Source: Tenacibaculum lutimaris
GTDB lineage: Bacteria > Bacteroidota > Bacteroidia > Flavobacteriales > Flavobacteriaceae
Direction of reading: 5' to 3'
NCBI RefSeq assembly: GCF_003610735.1
Contig: NZ_RAQM01000006.1
Coordinates: 518,274-582,273, forward strand
DNA length: 64,000 nucleotides
The position numbers were made by a program, and so were the translations under genes. This document shows, one piece after another, positions 54,880 through 63,842 of the stretch. The first letter of the stretch is position 1; every line of letters starts with the position of its first letter. The notes below the pieces were generated by a model. It did not search any database. It was not told where the DNA came from and worked only from the letters and a program-made list of their open reading frames with translations.

Positions 54880-55578
54880 ATGAATACTAGCGATATTAAA
54901 ATTCTACTAGTAGATGATGAACCAGATATTTTAGAAATTGTAGGATACAATTTAAAATCGGAAGGATATCAGGTTTTTACTGCCAATAACGGGGCAGAAG
55001 CTGTAAAAACAGCAAAGAAAGTTACTCCACATTTAATTTTACTAGATATAATGATGCCAGAAATGGATGGTATCGAAGCTTGTGAAAAAATTAGAAATAT
55101 AAAATCTTTAGAAGACGTTTTAATTTCTTTTTTAACTGCTAGAGGTGAAGATTATTCACAAGTAGCTGGTTTTGATGCAGGAGCTGATGATTACATTACA
55201 AAACCTGTTAAACCAAAAGTGTTAATTAGCAAGGTAAAATCGTTATTACGTCGTTTAAAAACAGAAGAAAAAGCAGATACAACTACCAAAATAGGAGATA
55301 TTGTTATCAACAGAGATGAGTATGTTGTTTTTAAAGGAGAAGAAAAAATAGCATTACCAAGAAAAGAGTTTGAACTATTTTCTTTACTAACTTCAAAACC
55401 AGGAAAAGTATTTAAAAGAGAAGTAATTTTAGATAGTGTTTGGGGTAATGAAGTAGTTGTTGGTGGTAGAACTATTGATGTACACATTCGTAAACTACGC
55501 GAAAAAATAGGAGATAACTATTTTAAAACGGTAAAAGGAGTGGGATATAAGTTTGTGCTAGACGAAACAGACAAATAA
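54880..55578 (+). CDS. OmpR/PhoB-family response regulator
   Basis: 232 residues. N-terminal receiver domain with the acidic pair DDEPD (around 12-16), the phosphoacceptor Asp in LILLDIMMPEMDG (around 54), and the conserved Lys in YITKPVKP (around 107). The C-terminal winged-helix DNA-binding domain (about 135-228) ends with VHIRKLREKIGDNYFKTVKGVGYKF (split over 207-228). A two-component regulator; its genes are not known. Paired with the histidine kinase 57 bases later, but with a strong palindrome between them. Confidence 0.93.
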   Translation: MNTSDIKILLVDDEPDILEIVGYNLKSEGYQVFTANNGAEAVKTAKKVTPHLILLDIMMPEMDGIEACEKIRNIKSLEDVLISFLTARGEDYSQVAGFDAGADDYITKPVKPKVLISKVKSLLRRLKTEEKADTTTKIGDIVINRDEYVVFKGEEKIALPRKEFELFSLLTSKPGKVFKREVILDSVWGNEVVVGGRTIDVHIRKLREKIGDNYFKTVKGVGYKFVLDETDK

Positions 55579-55602
55579 TTTTTGAACTCAAAAAATAATA
55601 AG

Positions 55603-55631
55603 TAGATTGCTAGCTAGCAATCTATTTTTTT
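55603..55631 (+). terminator. perfect palindrome with T tract between regulator and kinase genes
   Basis: TAGATTGCTAG (55603-55613) and CTAGCAATCTA (55614-55624) form a perfect 22-base palindrome followed by seven T, 5 bases before the kinase ATG. It looks like an intrinsic terminator placed inside an operon. Confidence 0.7.
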
Positions 55632-55635
55632 ATCT

Positions 55636-56682
55636 ATGGTAAAAATAAAAAAAACATACAGATACGCCCTCTGGTCGGCATTCTACTCAACGCTATTATC
55701 TTTAATAATAGCTGTGTTATCGTACCTGTTTTTAGTTAATATTTTAGGAATTGGCGCAGTTATCGTTTTTGGTATTGCCATGTTTATTGTGTCGTTTTTT
55801 GTAATACAATATCGAGCAGAACATTTTATTTACCAACGTGTAAGAAAGATGTATGAAGATATTTCTATTTTAGATATCAACGATTTAAAAAGAAAAAAGG
55901 TAACAACAGATGTAGAAGAACTTACCAAAAGTGTACAAGAATACGTTGAAGGAAAAAGTGAAGAAATAGCCCATTTAACTCAGCGAGATTCTTTTAGACG
56001 TGATTTCTTAGGAAACGTAGCACATGAGCTAAAAACACCATTATTTACGGTACAAGGATACATTTTAACATTGTTAGAAGGAGCTGCTGAGGATAAAGAA
56101 ATCCTAGCTAAGTATTTAGACAGAGCAAACAAAGGTGTAGAACGATTAACCTCTATTGTAAAAGACTTAGATATGATTGCTAAGTTAGAAACGGAGGGGA
56201 TGAAGATGAACATGAAAACATTCAACATTATTGAGTTGATTCAAAATGTATTTGATTTGTTTGAAATGAAAGCTAAAAAGAGAAACATAACACTACGTTT
56301 CGATCGCGTGTATGATTTTCCTCATTTAGTAAAAGGAGATGTTGAACGAATTGAGCAAGTATTAATCAATTTAGTGGTAAACTCAATAAAATATGGTAGA
56401 GTAGGTGGTGTAACCACCGTAAGTGTTGAACCATATAATCAGAATAAGTTTATTATTAAAATAAACGATAATGGTGAAGGAATTAAACAAGAACACCTTT
56501 CACGTTTATTTGAACGTTTTTATCGTGTAGATCAAAGTAGATCTCGTGAACAAGGAGGTTCAGGATTAGGACTTTCAATCGTAAAACATATTATTGAAGC
56601 ACATAACGAAACCATTCTTTTAAAGAGTAAATATGGAGAAGGTTCCGAGTTTTCGTTTACTTTAGAAAAGGCAATGAAATAA
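55636..56682 (+). CDS. sensor histidine kinase (PhoR-like)
   Basis: 348 residues. Two N-terminal transmembrane helices (about 12-32 and 38-58) with almost no periplasmic loop, so it probably senses in or near the membrane. The HisKA domain has FLGNVAHELKTPLFTVQGY (around 130-148) with the phosphorylated His, then the ATPase with N box INLVVNSIKYG (around 247), DNGEGIKQEHL (around 275) and GGSGLGLSIVK (around 311). No PAS or HAMP domain was seen. Cognate partner of the upstream regulator. Confidence 0.93.
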   Translation: MVKIKKTYRYALWSAFYSTLLSLIIAVLSYLFLVNILGIGAVIVFGIAMFIVSFFVIQYRAEHFIYQRVRKMYEDISILDINDLKRKKVTTDVEELTKSVQEYVEGKSEEIAHLTQRDSFRRDFLGNVAHELKTPLFTVQGYILTLLEGAAEDKEILAKYLDRANKGVERLTSIVKDLDMIAKLETEGMKMNMKTFNIIELIQNVFDLFEMKAKKRNITLRFDRVYDFPHLVKGDVERIEQVLINLVVNSIKYGRVGGVTTVSVEPYNQNKFIIKINDNGEGIKQEHLSRLFERFYRVDQSRSREQGGSGLGLSIVKHIIEAHNETILLKSKYGEGSEFSFTLEKAMK

Positions 56683-56715
56683 AAAAAAGGAGTTGGTTAC
56701 CAACTCCTTTTTTTA
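56683..56715. terminator. bidirectional terminator between the kinase and purD
   Basis: GGAGTTGGT (56689-56697) and ACCAACTCC (56699-56707) pair perfectly around one base, flanked by A8 and T7, between convergent genes. Confidence 0.9.
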
Positions 56716-56718
56716 TTA

Positions 56719-57993
56719 TTATTTTAAATCGAATCCGATATCTTTTCGATAATTCATTTTATCAAAAGATATTTTGTCGATGCTTTTATACGATTTTTCT
56801 AAAGCTTCATCCATAGAGTCTCCAAAAGAAGTAATTGCCATAACACGCCCACCGCTCGTAACAACTTTACCGTCTTTTAAAGTGGTTCCTGCATGAAAAA
56901 CGATAGAATCATCTACAGTATTAAAACCTGTAATTTCTTTTCCTTTTTCATAAGCTTCAGGATATCCACCCGAAACTAACATCACAGTCGTTGCTGTTTG
57001 TGGGGTAACTTCGTATGATTTATCTCCTAAGGTTTGCGTAGCAACACCTTCAAATAAATCTAGTAAGTCTGATTGAATACGTGGTAACACCACTTCAGTT
57101 TCAGGATCTCCCATACGAACATTATACTCAACTACAGATGGATTTCCGTTATCGTTCATCAATCCGATAAAAATAAACCCTCTATAATCTATTCCATCTT
57201 TTTGTAAACCGTCTATTGTTGGTTTAACGACCAATTCTTCCACTTTCGTTAAAAAATCATCCGTTGCAAAAGGAACAGGAGAAATAGCTCCCATACCGCC
57301 TGTATTTAGTCCTGTATCACCTTCTCCAATACGTTTGTAATCTTTAGCAGAAGGTAAAATTTTATAATTCTTTCCATCTGTTAATACGAAAACAGATAAT
57401 TCTATTCCTTTTAAAAATTCTTCAATAACTACAGTTGATGAAGCACTTCCAAACTTTTGATTAGAAAGCATTTCTTCTAACTCAGCTTTTGCCTCCTCTA
57501 AGTCATTTAAAATTAAAACTCCCTTTCCAGCAGCTAATCCGTCAGCTTTCAATACATACGGAGCATCTAATGTTTCTAAGAATTTTTTTCCTTCAGCTAA
57601 AGTATCAGTAGTAAAAGATTGGTAGCGAGCTGTTGGAATATTATGTTTTTCCATAAACTGCTTCGAAAAATCTTTACTTCCTTCTAATAAAGCACCGTCT
57701 TTTTTAGGTCCAATTACAGGGATGTTTTTTAACTCTTCATCTGCTAAGAAAAAGTCGTGAACCCCTTCTACTAAAGGAGCTTCAGGGCCTACAACTACCA
57801 TATTAATATCGTGTTGTAAAACAGTTTCTTTTACCTGTGCAAAATCAGTTGGATTGATAGCTAAATTCGTAGCAATAGCATCAGTTCCTGCGTTACCTGG
57901 AGCAACATAAAGGTTGCTGATTTTAGTACTTTCTGAAAGTTTTTTAGCAAAGGCGTGTTCTCTACCGCCCGATCCTAAAATTAGAATATTCAT
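56719..57993 (-). CDS. purD: phosphoribosylamine--glycine ligase
   Basis: 424 residues. The second step of purine synthesis: joins glycine to phosphoribosylamine using ATP. ILILGSGGREHAFAKKL opens the N-terminal domain, VVVGPEAPLVEGV is near residue 67, and the ATP-grasp part has VLKADGLAAGKGVLI (about 146-160), NTGGMGAISP and FIGLMNDNGNPSVVEYNVRMGDPE split over about 275-300. Normal length. No other pur genes are adjacent. Confidence 0.96.
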   Translation of the reverse strand: MNILILGSGGREHAFAKKLSESTKISNLYVAPGNAGTDAIATNLAINPTDFAQVKETVLQHDINMVVVGPEAPLVEGVHDFFLADEELKNIPVIGPKKDGALLEGSKDFSKQFMEKHNIPTARYQSFTTDTLAEGKKFLETLDAPYVLKADGLAAGKGVLILNDLEEAKAELEEMLSNQKFGSASSTVVIEEFLKGIELSVFVLTDGKNYKILPSAKDYKRIGEGDTGLNTGGMGAISPVPFATDDFLTKVEELVVKPTIDGLQKDGIDYRGFIFIGLMNDNGNPSVVEYNVRMGDPETEVVLPRIQSDLLDLFEGVATQTLGDKSYEVTPQTATTVMLVSGGYPEAYEKGKEITGFNTVDDSIVFHAGTTLKDGKVVTSGGRVMAITSFGDSMDEALEKSYKSIDKISFDKMNYRKDIGFDLK

Positions 57994-58019
57994 TGTTGTG
58001 TGTTGTTGTATTGTGAGTG

Positions 58020-58053
58020 CAAATATAAAATAAGAAAAAAGGCTATGAGCAAA
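58020..58053 (-). promoter_or_regulatory. promoter of purD
   Basis: On the minus strand: TTTG (complement of 58050-58053), a 22-base spacer, and TATATTTG (complement of 58020-58027), 26 bases before the purD ATG. Confidence 0.6.
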
Positions 58054-58081
58054 ACCTGTCTTTAAAATTGTAGAAAAAACA

Positions 58082-58119
58082 AAAAAGGCCTCTTTTTGAA
58101 CAAAAGGAGCCTTTTTTTA
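58082..58119. terminator. terminator after the DUF6909 gene
   Basis: GGCCTCTTTT (58087-58096) pairs with AAAAGGAGCC (58102-58111) at 8 of 10 positions, with A and T runs at the ends. On the minus strand a T tract follows, fitting termination of the DUF6909 transcript. Confidence 0.65.
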
Positions 58120-58141
58120 TTATTTCATTGTCGCTTTGCAA

Positions 58142-59821
58142 CTAAAATATTTGCTCTAGTATTTTTTGTGTAATAGCGTAAGTTGGTGTTACTCCGCTCA
58201 TTCCAAGTCCGCCAGAAGCAAGTGTAGCACCAGTTTCTAGAGGATTATCAGAAGCATAGTAAGCGTAGCGTACTTTCACATTTTCTGAAATATTACCTCT
58301 AATTTTTGAGGCAGATTGAATCGCTTTTTGATAATGCGCTCCTTCCATTTCTAGTCCGATTACATCCCAAGTAGAATCATGGAAGAATCGTAATAAATCT
58401 TTATTTTGTAATGATGTTCCTAATACAGTAATCATAGCTCCATCAAAAACTTGAACTCCAAAGCCTTCTAAATCTTCTTTTGATAATTCGTTTTTAAATG
58501 GATAGTTATCAGCAGTACCTTCAAAAATATGTGAAGAAGGAATCATAATATCTCCTTTACCACCTTCTAAAATACCAGCTTTACCCATAATTGAAACAGA
58601 CTGAACATCTAGATGAATTTTATCTCCTTTTGTTTTGTATGGCTTTAAAAGTTCGTCCATAGTTTCAAAAGCCTGTTCACCAAATGCATAATCCATTACA
58701 ATAATTACAGGTTTTTCTCCAACTGAATTTACTTTGTTAAAAGAGTTGGTGTCAAAATCAATTTTATCAGTGTCAATAACTTGTACATTAATGTTGGTTC
58801 CTGAAGTATCTTTGATATAAATCAACCCGTTTTCAGAAGCATAATTTTTTACAGCAGATTGTAAAGCGCTACTGTTAGAGTTACTTAACAATTCAAATAA
58901 CTGAAAATCTTTGTGTTTTTTAGCTTCTTTAGGTAACGCGTTTTTACCATAAATACTGTTCATTACACTGTGCATGTTTGCACTAATAATATGGATAGGA
59001 CGCTCTATTAGTCCGTTATCTAACAAGACTTTTTTGATATTATTTGCCCATAATTCACCGTAATAATGATGTCCGATTTCTTCAGTTAACACCGAGCTGA
59101 ATTTTATGGAACGTTTTTGATCGTATAAAGATTCGTTGATAGCTAATTTACCTAACCAGTAAATTAAGTGAAAAAATCTATTCGGATTTTCTTCAGTAGA
59201 AAAGGTGTTATATGCGTCGTAAATTTCATCGTAGGTTCTTCCTAAAATGTTACCAAGATGCACTACAATTACGTCTTTTTCTTCATCAGTAAGAGTTTTG
59301 TTATGTAGTACGATATCTTCTAAAAGTAACCATTCGCGAATGAAGCTTTCTCCGTTGTTAATTACAACACGATCTTTTATTTTGTGAGATTCAATAAATA
59401 AAAATGTCAAGTGTGTTAGAATATCATAAATTTCTGAACGACCACGAGTAATTTCGATATTCATTTGGTTTTTATCAATACGATAGCAGTTTCTCCTTCT
59501 TTTAGGAGGCACAATCGCTTTGAATTTAGAATTTCGATATCCTTCGTCTGCTGTTAAGTAAATAAATTGGCATTCTTCAATTCCTTCAGGTAAACGTTCA
59601 ATAACGTATACCAATCCGTTTAATTCGGTTTTGTCTTCAGCAATCGACCCATAAATTTCTGGGCGTAATGATAAAAGTGATTTACGTAAAGTTTCACCTG
59701 AAACTCCCATCGGTTTATAAAAACCACGACTAAAGAGGTGTCGCATTGAGATGTATAAACGCTCAATAGCGCTTGTAGATTCGTGTGCTCTTGTACGTTC
59801 TTTTTGGATAGGTTTTGACAT
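58142..59821 (-). CDS. DUF6909 family protein with nucleosidase-like C-terminal region
   Basis: 559 residues, cytoplasmic. I match it to the DUF6909 family of Bacteroidota, function unknown. The C-terminal 200 residues read like a nucleoside phosphorylase fold: IIVMDYAFGEQAFETMD (about 376-392), GKAGILEGGKGDIMIPSSHI (about 419-438), the late DVIGLEMEGAHYQKAI block (about 485-500) where nucleosidases carry the M-E-G/M-E substrate site, and ETGATLASGG. The N-terminal 350 residues have no recognised domain, apart from a Lys/Arg-rich patch near 107. Monocistronic, with its own promoter. Confidence 0.78.
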   Translation of the reverse strand: MSKPIQKERTRAHESTSAIERLYISMRHLFSRGFYKPMGVSGETLRKSLLSLRPEIYGSIAEDKTELNGLVYVIERLPEGIEECQFIYLTADEGYRNSKFKAIVPPKRRRNCYRIDKNQMNIEITRGRSEIYDILTHLTFLFIESHKIKDRVVINNGESFIREWLLLEDIVLHNKTLTDEEKDVIVVHLGNILGRTYDEIYDAYNTFSTEENPNRFFHLIYWLGKLAINESLYDQKRSIKFSSVLTEEIGHHYYGELWANNIKKVLLDNGLIERPIHIISANMHSVMNSIYGKNALPKEAKKHKDFQLFELLSNSNSSALQSAVKNYASENGLIYIKDTSGTNINVQVIDTDKIDFDTNSFNKVNSVGEKPVIIVMDYAFGEQAFETMDELLKPYKTKGDKIHLDVQSVSIMGKAGILEGGKGDIMIPSSHIFEGTADNYPFKNELSKEDLEGFGVQVFDGAMITVLGTSLQNKDLLRFFHDSTWDVIGLEMEGAHYQKAIQSASKIRGNISENVKVRYAYYASDNPLETGATLASGGLGMSGVTPTYAITQKILEQIF

Positions 59822-59835
59822 ATGTTTTTAAAGTA

Positions 59836-59843
59836 CAAATATA
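59836..59843 (-). promoter_or_regulatory. TAnnTTTG -7 element for the DUF6909 gene
   Basis: CAAATATA on the plus strand is TATATTTG on the minus strand, 14 bases before the ATG at 59821. Confidence 0.5.
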
Positions 59844-59861
59844 CAAATTATATTCTGGAAG

Positions 59862-61487
59862 CTATTTCTTTAAAATACTGTTGTACTTTTTGGTATCGTT
59901 TAACAGCGTAACAGCATTTTTAATAGTGACATCATTTTTAAATAAATGTTTATACATTCCTTCTTTGTAGGTATAACGCTCAACTATTTCATTTTCAATT
60001 TCCTTTGAAATAAGATCTTCATTTTCGACAATTTTTGCAACTTTTATGGCTTTTAATTGTTGAATAATGGTAGTATATTCTGGAGTTATAATTTTATTAT
60101 TTTCTACCGATTTGTATGCAGACTGAAATAATTTTTCTTCGTTAGAAATAAAAGCGGTGTCTTTACGAAGTAGGTATTCTTTAAAGCTATTAAAACCTTT
60201 AGGTGTAAACGTGTAGTTTTCGGCAGATAAATTAGGGTTTTGATAAGTGAAATCGGTTACAAAATTAAAAATAGCTCTTGATTTAAGTAATTCATCAGTT
60301 TCATCAGTTTTTTTAGAAAATTCACTAACAATATCTGGAGTTACACCTCCACCATCATATACTTTTCTTCCATTTTTAGTTGTAAACTCATTAAGCGTAG
60401 TATCTGAAAACTTAGGAACTTTTCCTGTTTTTGGATCTCTATTAGCATAATCCAATTCTTGAATACAACGTCCACTAGGAGTGTAATATTTAGAGATGGT
60501 AATTTTCATTTGGGTTCCGTAGCTTAAATCAAAGTAACGTTGAACTAAGCCTTTTCCAAAAGAACGTTCTCCCATAATTACTGCTCGGTCATAATCTTGT
60601 AAAGCTCCTGAGACAATTTCTGAAGCTGAGGCTGAACGACCATTTATCAACACTACAATAGGAATATTGGCATCTAAAGGATCTTTGTTGGTTTTATAAG
60701 TTCTACTATTTTTTTGACTTTTACCACGAGTATCTACAACTTTTAATCCTTTAGGTATAAATAGGTTTGTAATATTAACAGCGTCATATAATGACCCACC
60801 AGGATTGTATCGTAAATCGAACACAAGTTTTGTCATTCCTCTTTTTTTAAGATCAGCAAAAGCGTTAACAACACCTTCGGTAGCTTTTTGACTTATGAAT
60901 CGTGTTAAAACAATGTATCCAGTTTCAGCATCAATCATGTCATAAAAAGGAACTGGATTTATAACAACTTTATCAAGTTCTACCAATATGTTTTTTGTTG
61001 TTCCGTTTCTGTCTACTTTTAAAGAGAGTTTTTTTCCTGGAACCCCTTTTAGCATTTGTGTAAACTGGCTTTTTTCTGTGCTAGATAACTCTACGTCGTT
61101 TACAGTAGTAATAATATCTCCTACTTTTAACCCTGCTTTATCAGCTGAAAAGCCTTTGTATACTTCAGAAATAACCATTCCCTTATTTATAGAAAAAGAA
61201 GAAATACCTAAACCTCCATATTCACCCTCACGACTAATGCGAGCATCTTCCACATCTTGTTCGTTAAAAAAGTTGGTGTAAGGATCTAAGTTTTTAAGTG
61301 TGTTTTTTATTGCCTTATCAGTAAGATCACCAGGGTTAATTTCATCAATATAATTAATGTTTAACTCCTTAAAAAGGTTGTTATAAATTTCAATTTGTTT
61401 GGCAATCTCAAAAAAACGAGATTGAAAAGAAAAGAAAAGAGAGATGATAATGAGGGAACCTAAAATAAGAGCTGTTCTATTTTTCAT
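59862..61487 (-). CDS. S41 family C-terminal processing peptidase
   Basis: 541 residues. One N-terminal membrane-anchoring or signal helix (about 5-21), a PDZ domain (about 90-170) and the S41 protease domain with the catalytic Ser in GRSASASEIVSGAL (about 292-305) and the Lys in ERSFGKGLVQ (about 317-326), plus LRYNPGGSLYDAV. The C-terminal 150 residues are a helical extension. Such proteases trim the ends of periplasmic proteins. It starts inside the last bases of rnpA (11-base overlap), so the two are co-transcribed. Confidence 0.93.
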   Translation of the reverse strand: MKNRTALILGSLIIISLFFSFQSRFFEIAKQIEIYNNLFKELNINYIDEINPGDLTDKAIKNTLKNLDPYTNFFNEQDVEDARISREGEYGGLGISSFSINKGMVISEVYKGFSADKAGLKVGDIITTVNDVELSSTEKSQFTQMLKGVPGKKLSLKVDRNGTTKNILVELDKVVINPVPFYDMIDAETGYIVLTRFISQKATEGVVNAFADLKKRGMTKLVFDLRYNPGGSLYDAVNITNLFIPKGLKVVDTRGKSQKNSRTYKTNKDPLDANIPIVVLINGRSASASEIVSGALQDYDRAVIMGERSFGKGLVQRYFDLSYGTQMKITISKYYTPSGRCIQELDYANRDPKTGKVPKFSDTTLNEFTTKNGRKVYDGGGVTPDIVSEFSKKTDETDELLKSRAIFNFVTDFTYQNPNLSAENYTFTPKGFNSFKEYLLRKDTAFISNEEKLFQSAYKSVENNKIITPEYTTIIQQLKAIKVAKIVENEDLISKEIENEIVERYTYKEGMYKHLFKNDVTIKNAVTLLNDTKKYNSILKK

Positions 61488-61860
61488 CTTGAGTAATTTC
61501 TGTAATAAACTGTGTTAATAATTTCTTCATTTTATGCTCAATATCAGCATATTTCCATTCATCTCTTGCAAGATAAGAAATCATAAACACATATTGTTTA
61601 TCTACAGCCTCATAAATTGTATGTTTTTCTTTTCGATAAGTTTCGCGTAACAAGCGTTTAATTCGGTTTCTGTCTACCGCTTTTTTAAAATTCCGTTTAG
61701 GAACAGAAACACCAACTTGTGCAGGAAATTTAGAGGTGTGTTCGGCTTGTATATATACCATTCGAAGCGGAAAAACTTTAATTGTTTTTCCTTCTTCGTA
61801 AAGCCTACCTATCAGCTTTTTACTCTTTAACCGTTCCTCTTTTCCTAAAGTAAATCTCAT
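61477..61860 (-). CDS. rnpA: ribonuclease P protein component
   Basis: 127 residues from ATG 61860. Binds the RNase P RNA and helps it cleave the 5' leader of tRNA precursors. The family motif RNRIKRLLRETYRKEK (about 64-79) is clear, preceded by GVSVPKRNFKKAVDR and the start FTLGKEERLKSKK. The upstream ATG at 61872 overlaps the -7 box and is rejected. rpmH and yidC, usual neighbours elsewhere, are absent; here it is followed by the S41 protease. Confidence 0.93.
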   Translation of the reverse strand: MRFTLGKEERLKSKKLIGRLYEEGKTIKVFPLRMVYIQAEHTSKFPAQVGVSVPKRNFKKAVDRNRIKRLLRETYRKEKHTIYEAVDKQYVFMISYLARDEWKYADIEHKMKKLLTQFITEITQDEK

Positions 61861-61865
61861 CGGTA

Positions 61866-61873
61866 CAAACATA
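61866..61873 (-). promoter_or_regulatory. TAnnTTTG -7 element for rnpA
   Basis: CAAACATA is TATGTTTG on the minus strand. The chosen ATG (61860) follows 5 bases later, so the rnpA mRNA should have almost no leader. Confidence 0.55.
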
Positions 61874-61905
61874 CGGAAACCCTAGATAAAAATCATTTTT
61901 TTAAT

Positions 61906-61913
61906 TACATTTG
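61906..61913 (+). promoter_or_regulatory. TAnnTTTG -7 element for the acyl-CoA dehydrogenase gene
   Basis: TACATTTG lies 25 bases before the ATG at 61939. Confidence 0.5.
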
Positions 61914-61938
61914 AAAGAATTCTAAAACTCGACTAACT

Positions 61939-63111
61939 ATGGATTTATTTCAAGCTCCAGATTATTATAACATTGATGATTTATTAACTGAAGAACATAA
62001 GCTTGTCAGAGACGCTTCTAGAGAATGGGTAAAACGTGAAGTTTCTCCTATTATTGAAGAGTACGCACAACGAGCAGAGTTTCCTAAGCAAATAATTGGA
62101 GGGTTAGCAGAAATCGGGGCATTTGGACCTTATATTCCTGAAGAGTATGGAGGATCAGGGTTAGATCAAATTTCGTATGGTTTAATTATGCAAGAAATTG
62201 AAAGAGGAGATTCGGGAGTTCGATCTACGTCCTCTGTTCAATCTTCATTGGTTATGTATCCAATTTACAAGTATGGAAATGAAGAGCAACGAAAAAAATA
62301 TTTACCAAAATTAGCATCTGGTGAATGGATGGGGTGTTTTGGTTTAACAGAACCAAACCATGGAAGTAATCCTGGTGGAATGGAAACTAAGTTCAAAGAT
62401 ATGGGAGACCATTATTTATTGAACGGAGCAAAAATGTGGATTTCTAATGCACCGTTTGCGCAAGTAGCTGTGGTATGGGCTAAAAATGAAGAAGGACGTA
62501 TTCACGGACTGATTGTAGAGCGTGGTATGGAAGGTTTTTCAACTCCAGAGACTCACAATAAATGGTCGTTAAGAGCTTCTGCTACAGGAGAATTAATTTT
62601 TGATAATGTAAAAGTTCCTAAAGAAAACTTGTTGCCAAACAAATCTGGGTTAGGAGCTCCGTTAGGGTGTTTAGACTCTGCTCGTTATGGAATTGCTTGG
62701 GGAGCTATTGGTGCTGCAATGGATTGTTACGATACAGCTTTACGTTATACGAAAGAGCGTACACAGTTTGGTAAGCCAATTGCACAATTTCAACTGCAAC
62801 AAAAGAAGTTAGCAGAAATGATTACTGAAATAACAAAAGCACAATTATTAGCTTGGAGGTTAGGTGTACTTCGTAACGAAGGTAAAGCTACATCAGCACA
62901 AATATCTATGGCGAAACGTAATAATGTAGATATGGCTATTAATATTGCCAGAGAAGCGCGTCAAATGTTAGGAGGTATGGGAATTACAGGTGAATATTCA
63001 ATAATGAGACATTCAATGAACTTAGAAAGTGTAATTACTTATGAAGGAACTCACGATATACACTTATTAATTACAGGATTAGATATTACAGGCTTAAATG
63101 CTTTTAAATAA
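61939..63111 (+). CDS. acyl-CoA dehydrogenase, glutaryl-CoA dehydrogenase-like
   Basis: 390 residues. FAD-dependent oxidation of an acyl-CoA. The three family domains are present: N-terminal helices, the middle beta domain with CFGLTEPNHGSNPGGMET (about 134-151) and KMWISNAPFA, and the C-terminal helices with RTQFGKPIAQFQLQQKKLAEM (split over about 273-292). The catalytic Glu is in TYEGTHDIHLLITGLDITG (about 367-385), the arrangement of glutaryl-CoA dehydrogenases, which also decarboxylate. So lysine/tryptophan-type degradation is likely, but no pathway neighbours are here. Confidence 0.92.
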   Translation: MDLFQAPDYYNIDDLLTEEHKLVRDASREWVKREVSPIIEEYAQRAEFPKQIIGGLAEIGAFGPYIPEEYGGSGLDQISYGLIMQEIERGDSGVRSTSSVQSSLVMYPIYKYGNEEQRKKYLPKLASGEWMGCFGLTEPNHGSNPGGMETKFKDMGDHYLLNGAKMWISNAPFAQVAVVWAKNEEGRIHGLIVERGMEGFSTPETHNKWSLRASATGELIFDNVKVPKENLLPNKSGLGAPLGCLDSARYGIAWGAIGAAMDCYDTALRYTKERTQFGKPIAQFQLQQKKLAEMITEITKAQLLAWRLGVLRNEGKATSAQISMAKRNNVDMAINIAREARQMLGGMGITGEYSIMRHSMNLESVITYEGTHDIHLLITGLDITGLNAFK

Positions 63112-63118
63112 AAAAGAA

Positions 63119-63171
63119 GAAGAAGCACTCAAACGTTAAACCACTAACACATTATTATAGAGTGCTTCTTC
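63119..63171. repeat. 12-bp perfect inverted repeat after the dehydrogenase gene
   Basis: GAAGAAGCACTC (63119-63130) and GAGTGCTTCTTC (63160-63171) are perfect complements, 29 bases apart. No T tract follows, so it may be a terminator with a large loop or a small insertion scar. Confidence 0.45.
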
Positions 63172-63275
63172 AATCAACTATTAAAACTAAAGTTTACCCA
63201 CTTTATGGGTTTTTAAAATACTTTCATTTTTCAAATGAAGCTATCTCATAGCTTTATTTACTTTTTAGAGATAGT

Positions 63276-63413
63276 CTAATTATCTTTTTTCTTCCCACTG
63301 TTAACAAGAATTAAAAGAGCGGTTACTAAACCTATACAAACTAAACCGAAAATAGCTATCATAATGGTTCCGTTTGTCCAAGATACCAAGGGAATATTTA
63401 TTAATTGTGTCAT
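63276..63413 (-). CDS. small single-pass membrane protein (45 aa)
   Basis: 45 codons from ATG 63413: a polar start with PLVSWTNG, a hydrophobic helix of about 20 residues (about 17-38), and an SGKKKDN tail. I know similar tiny proteins (aromatic start, one helix, GKKK end) in flavobacteria. A -7 box (CAAAAATA at 63436-63443, minus-strand TATTTTTG) lies 22 bases upstream. Function unknown. Confidence 0.6.
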   Translation of the reverse strand: MTQLINIPLVSWTNGTIMIAIFGLVCIGLVTALLILVNSGKKKDN

Positions 63414-63435
63414 TTTTCCTTATTCTTTGTTGTCT

Positions 63436-63443
63436 CAAAAATA
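63436..63443 (-). promoter_or_regulatory. TAnnTTTG -7 element for the 45-aa gene
   Basis: TATTTTTG on the minus strand, 22 bases before the ATG; this also supports the small gene being real. Confidence 0.45.
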
Positions 63444-63533
63444 TAAGGAAGAACGAAATTAAAACATGATATTTATCAGGATTTTCAAAAAAAACAGTAA
63501 GGTTACACTAAAATAAAGCTTAATTAACTTTAC

Positions 63534-63809
63534 TTAATTAGACCATATGAAAGAGAGTATTACAAGTAATAATATTACTTCAATAAGATTTAGCAAGACT
63601 TTATCCTTAACAATTTTAAATAGAATATAATCGATAAGTAAAATGAATAAACCGATTAAAATAATCGTTATAGCAATTAAAGGCCACAAACCAAAACGAT
63701 CGTCTTTTGCGTTGTAATCTAAGAAATGTATAAAAGGTACAAATGCTATAAGTAGACAAGAGAGTATTAAAAAGAAGGTAATGCGTTTTACACTAAGTAA
63801 CTTTTTCAT
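63534..63809 (-). CDS. small membrane protein (91 aa)
   Basis: Three hydrophobic segments: about 10-30, 43-66 and 70-88, with a polar loop (HFLDYNAKDDRFG) between the first two and a basic start. No family recognised. Length and helix spacing suit a real small inner-membrane protein. It is downstream of the truncated gene at the window end, same strand, 33 bases apart, so they may be co-transcribed. Confidence 0.6.
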   Translation of the reverse strand: MKKLLSVKRITFFLILSCLLIAFVPFIHFLDYNAKDDRFGLWPLIAITIILIGLFILLIDYILFKIVKDKVLLNLIEVILLLVILSFIWSN

Positions 63810-63842
63810 ATTTATTATAGCTTTTAGATGCCAAAGGTTAAG

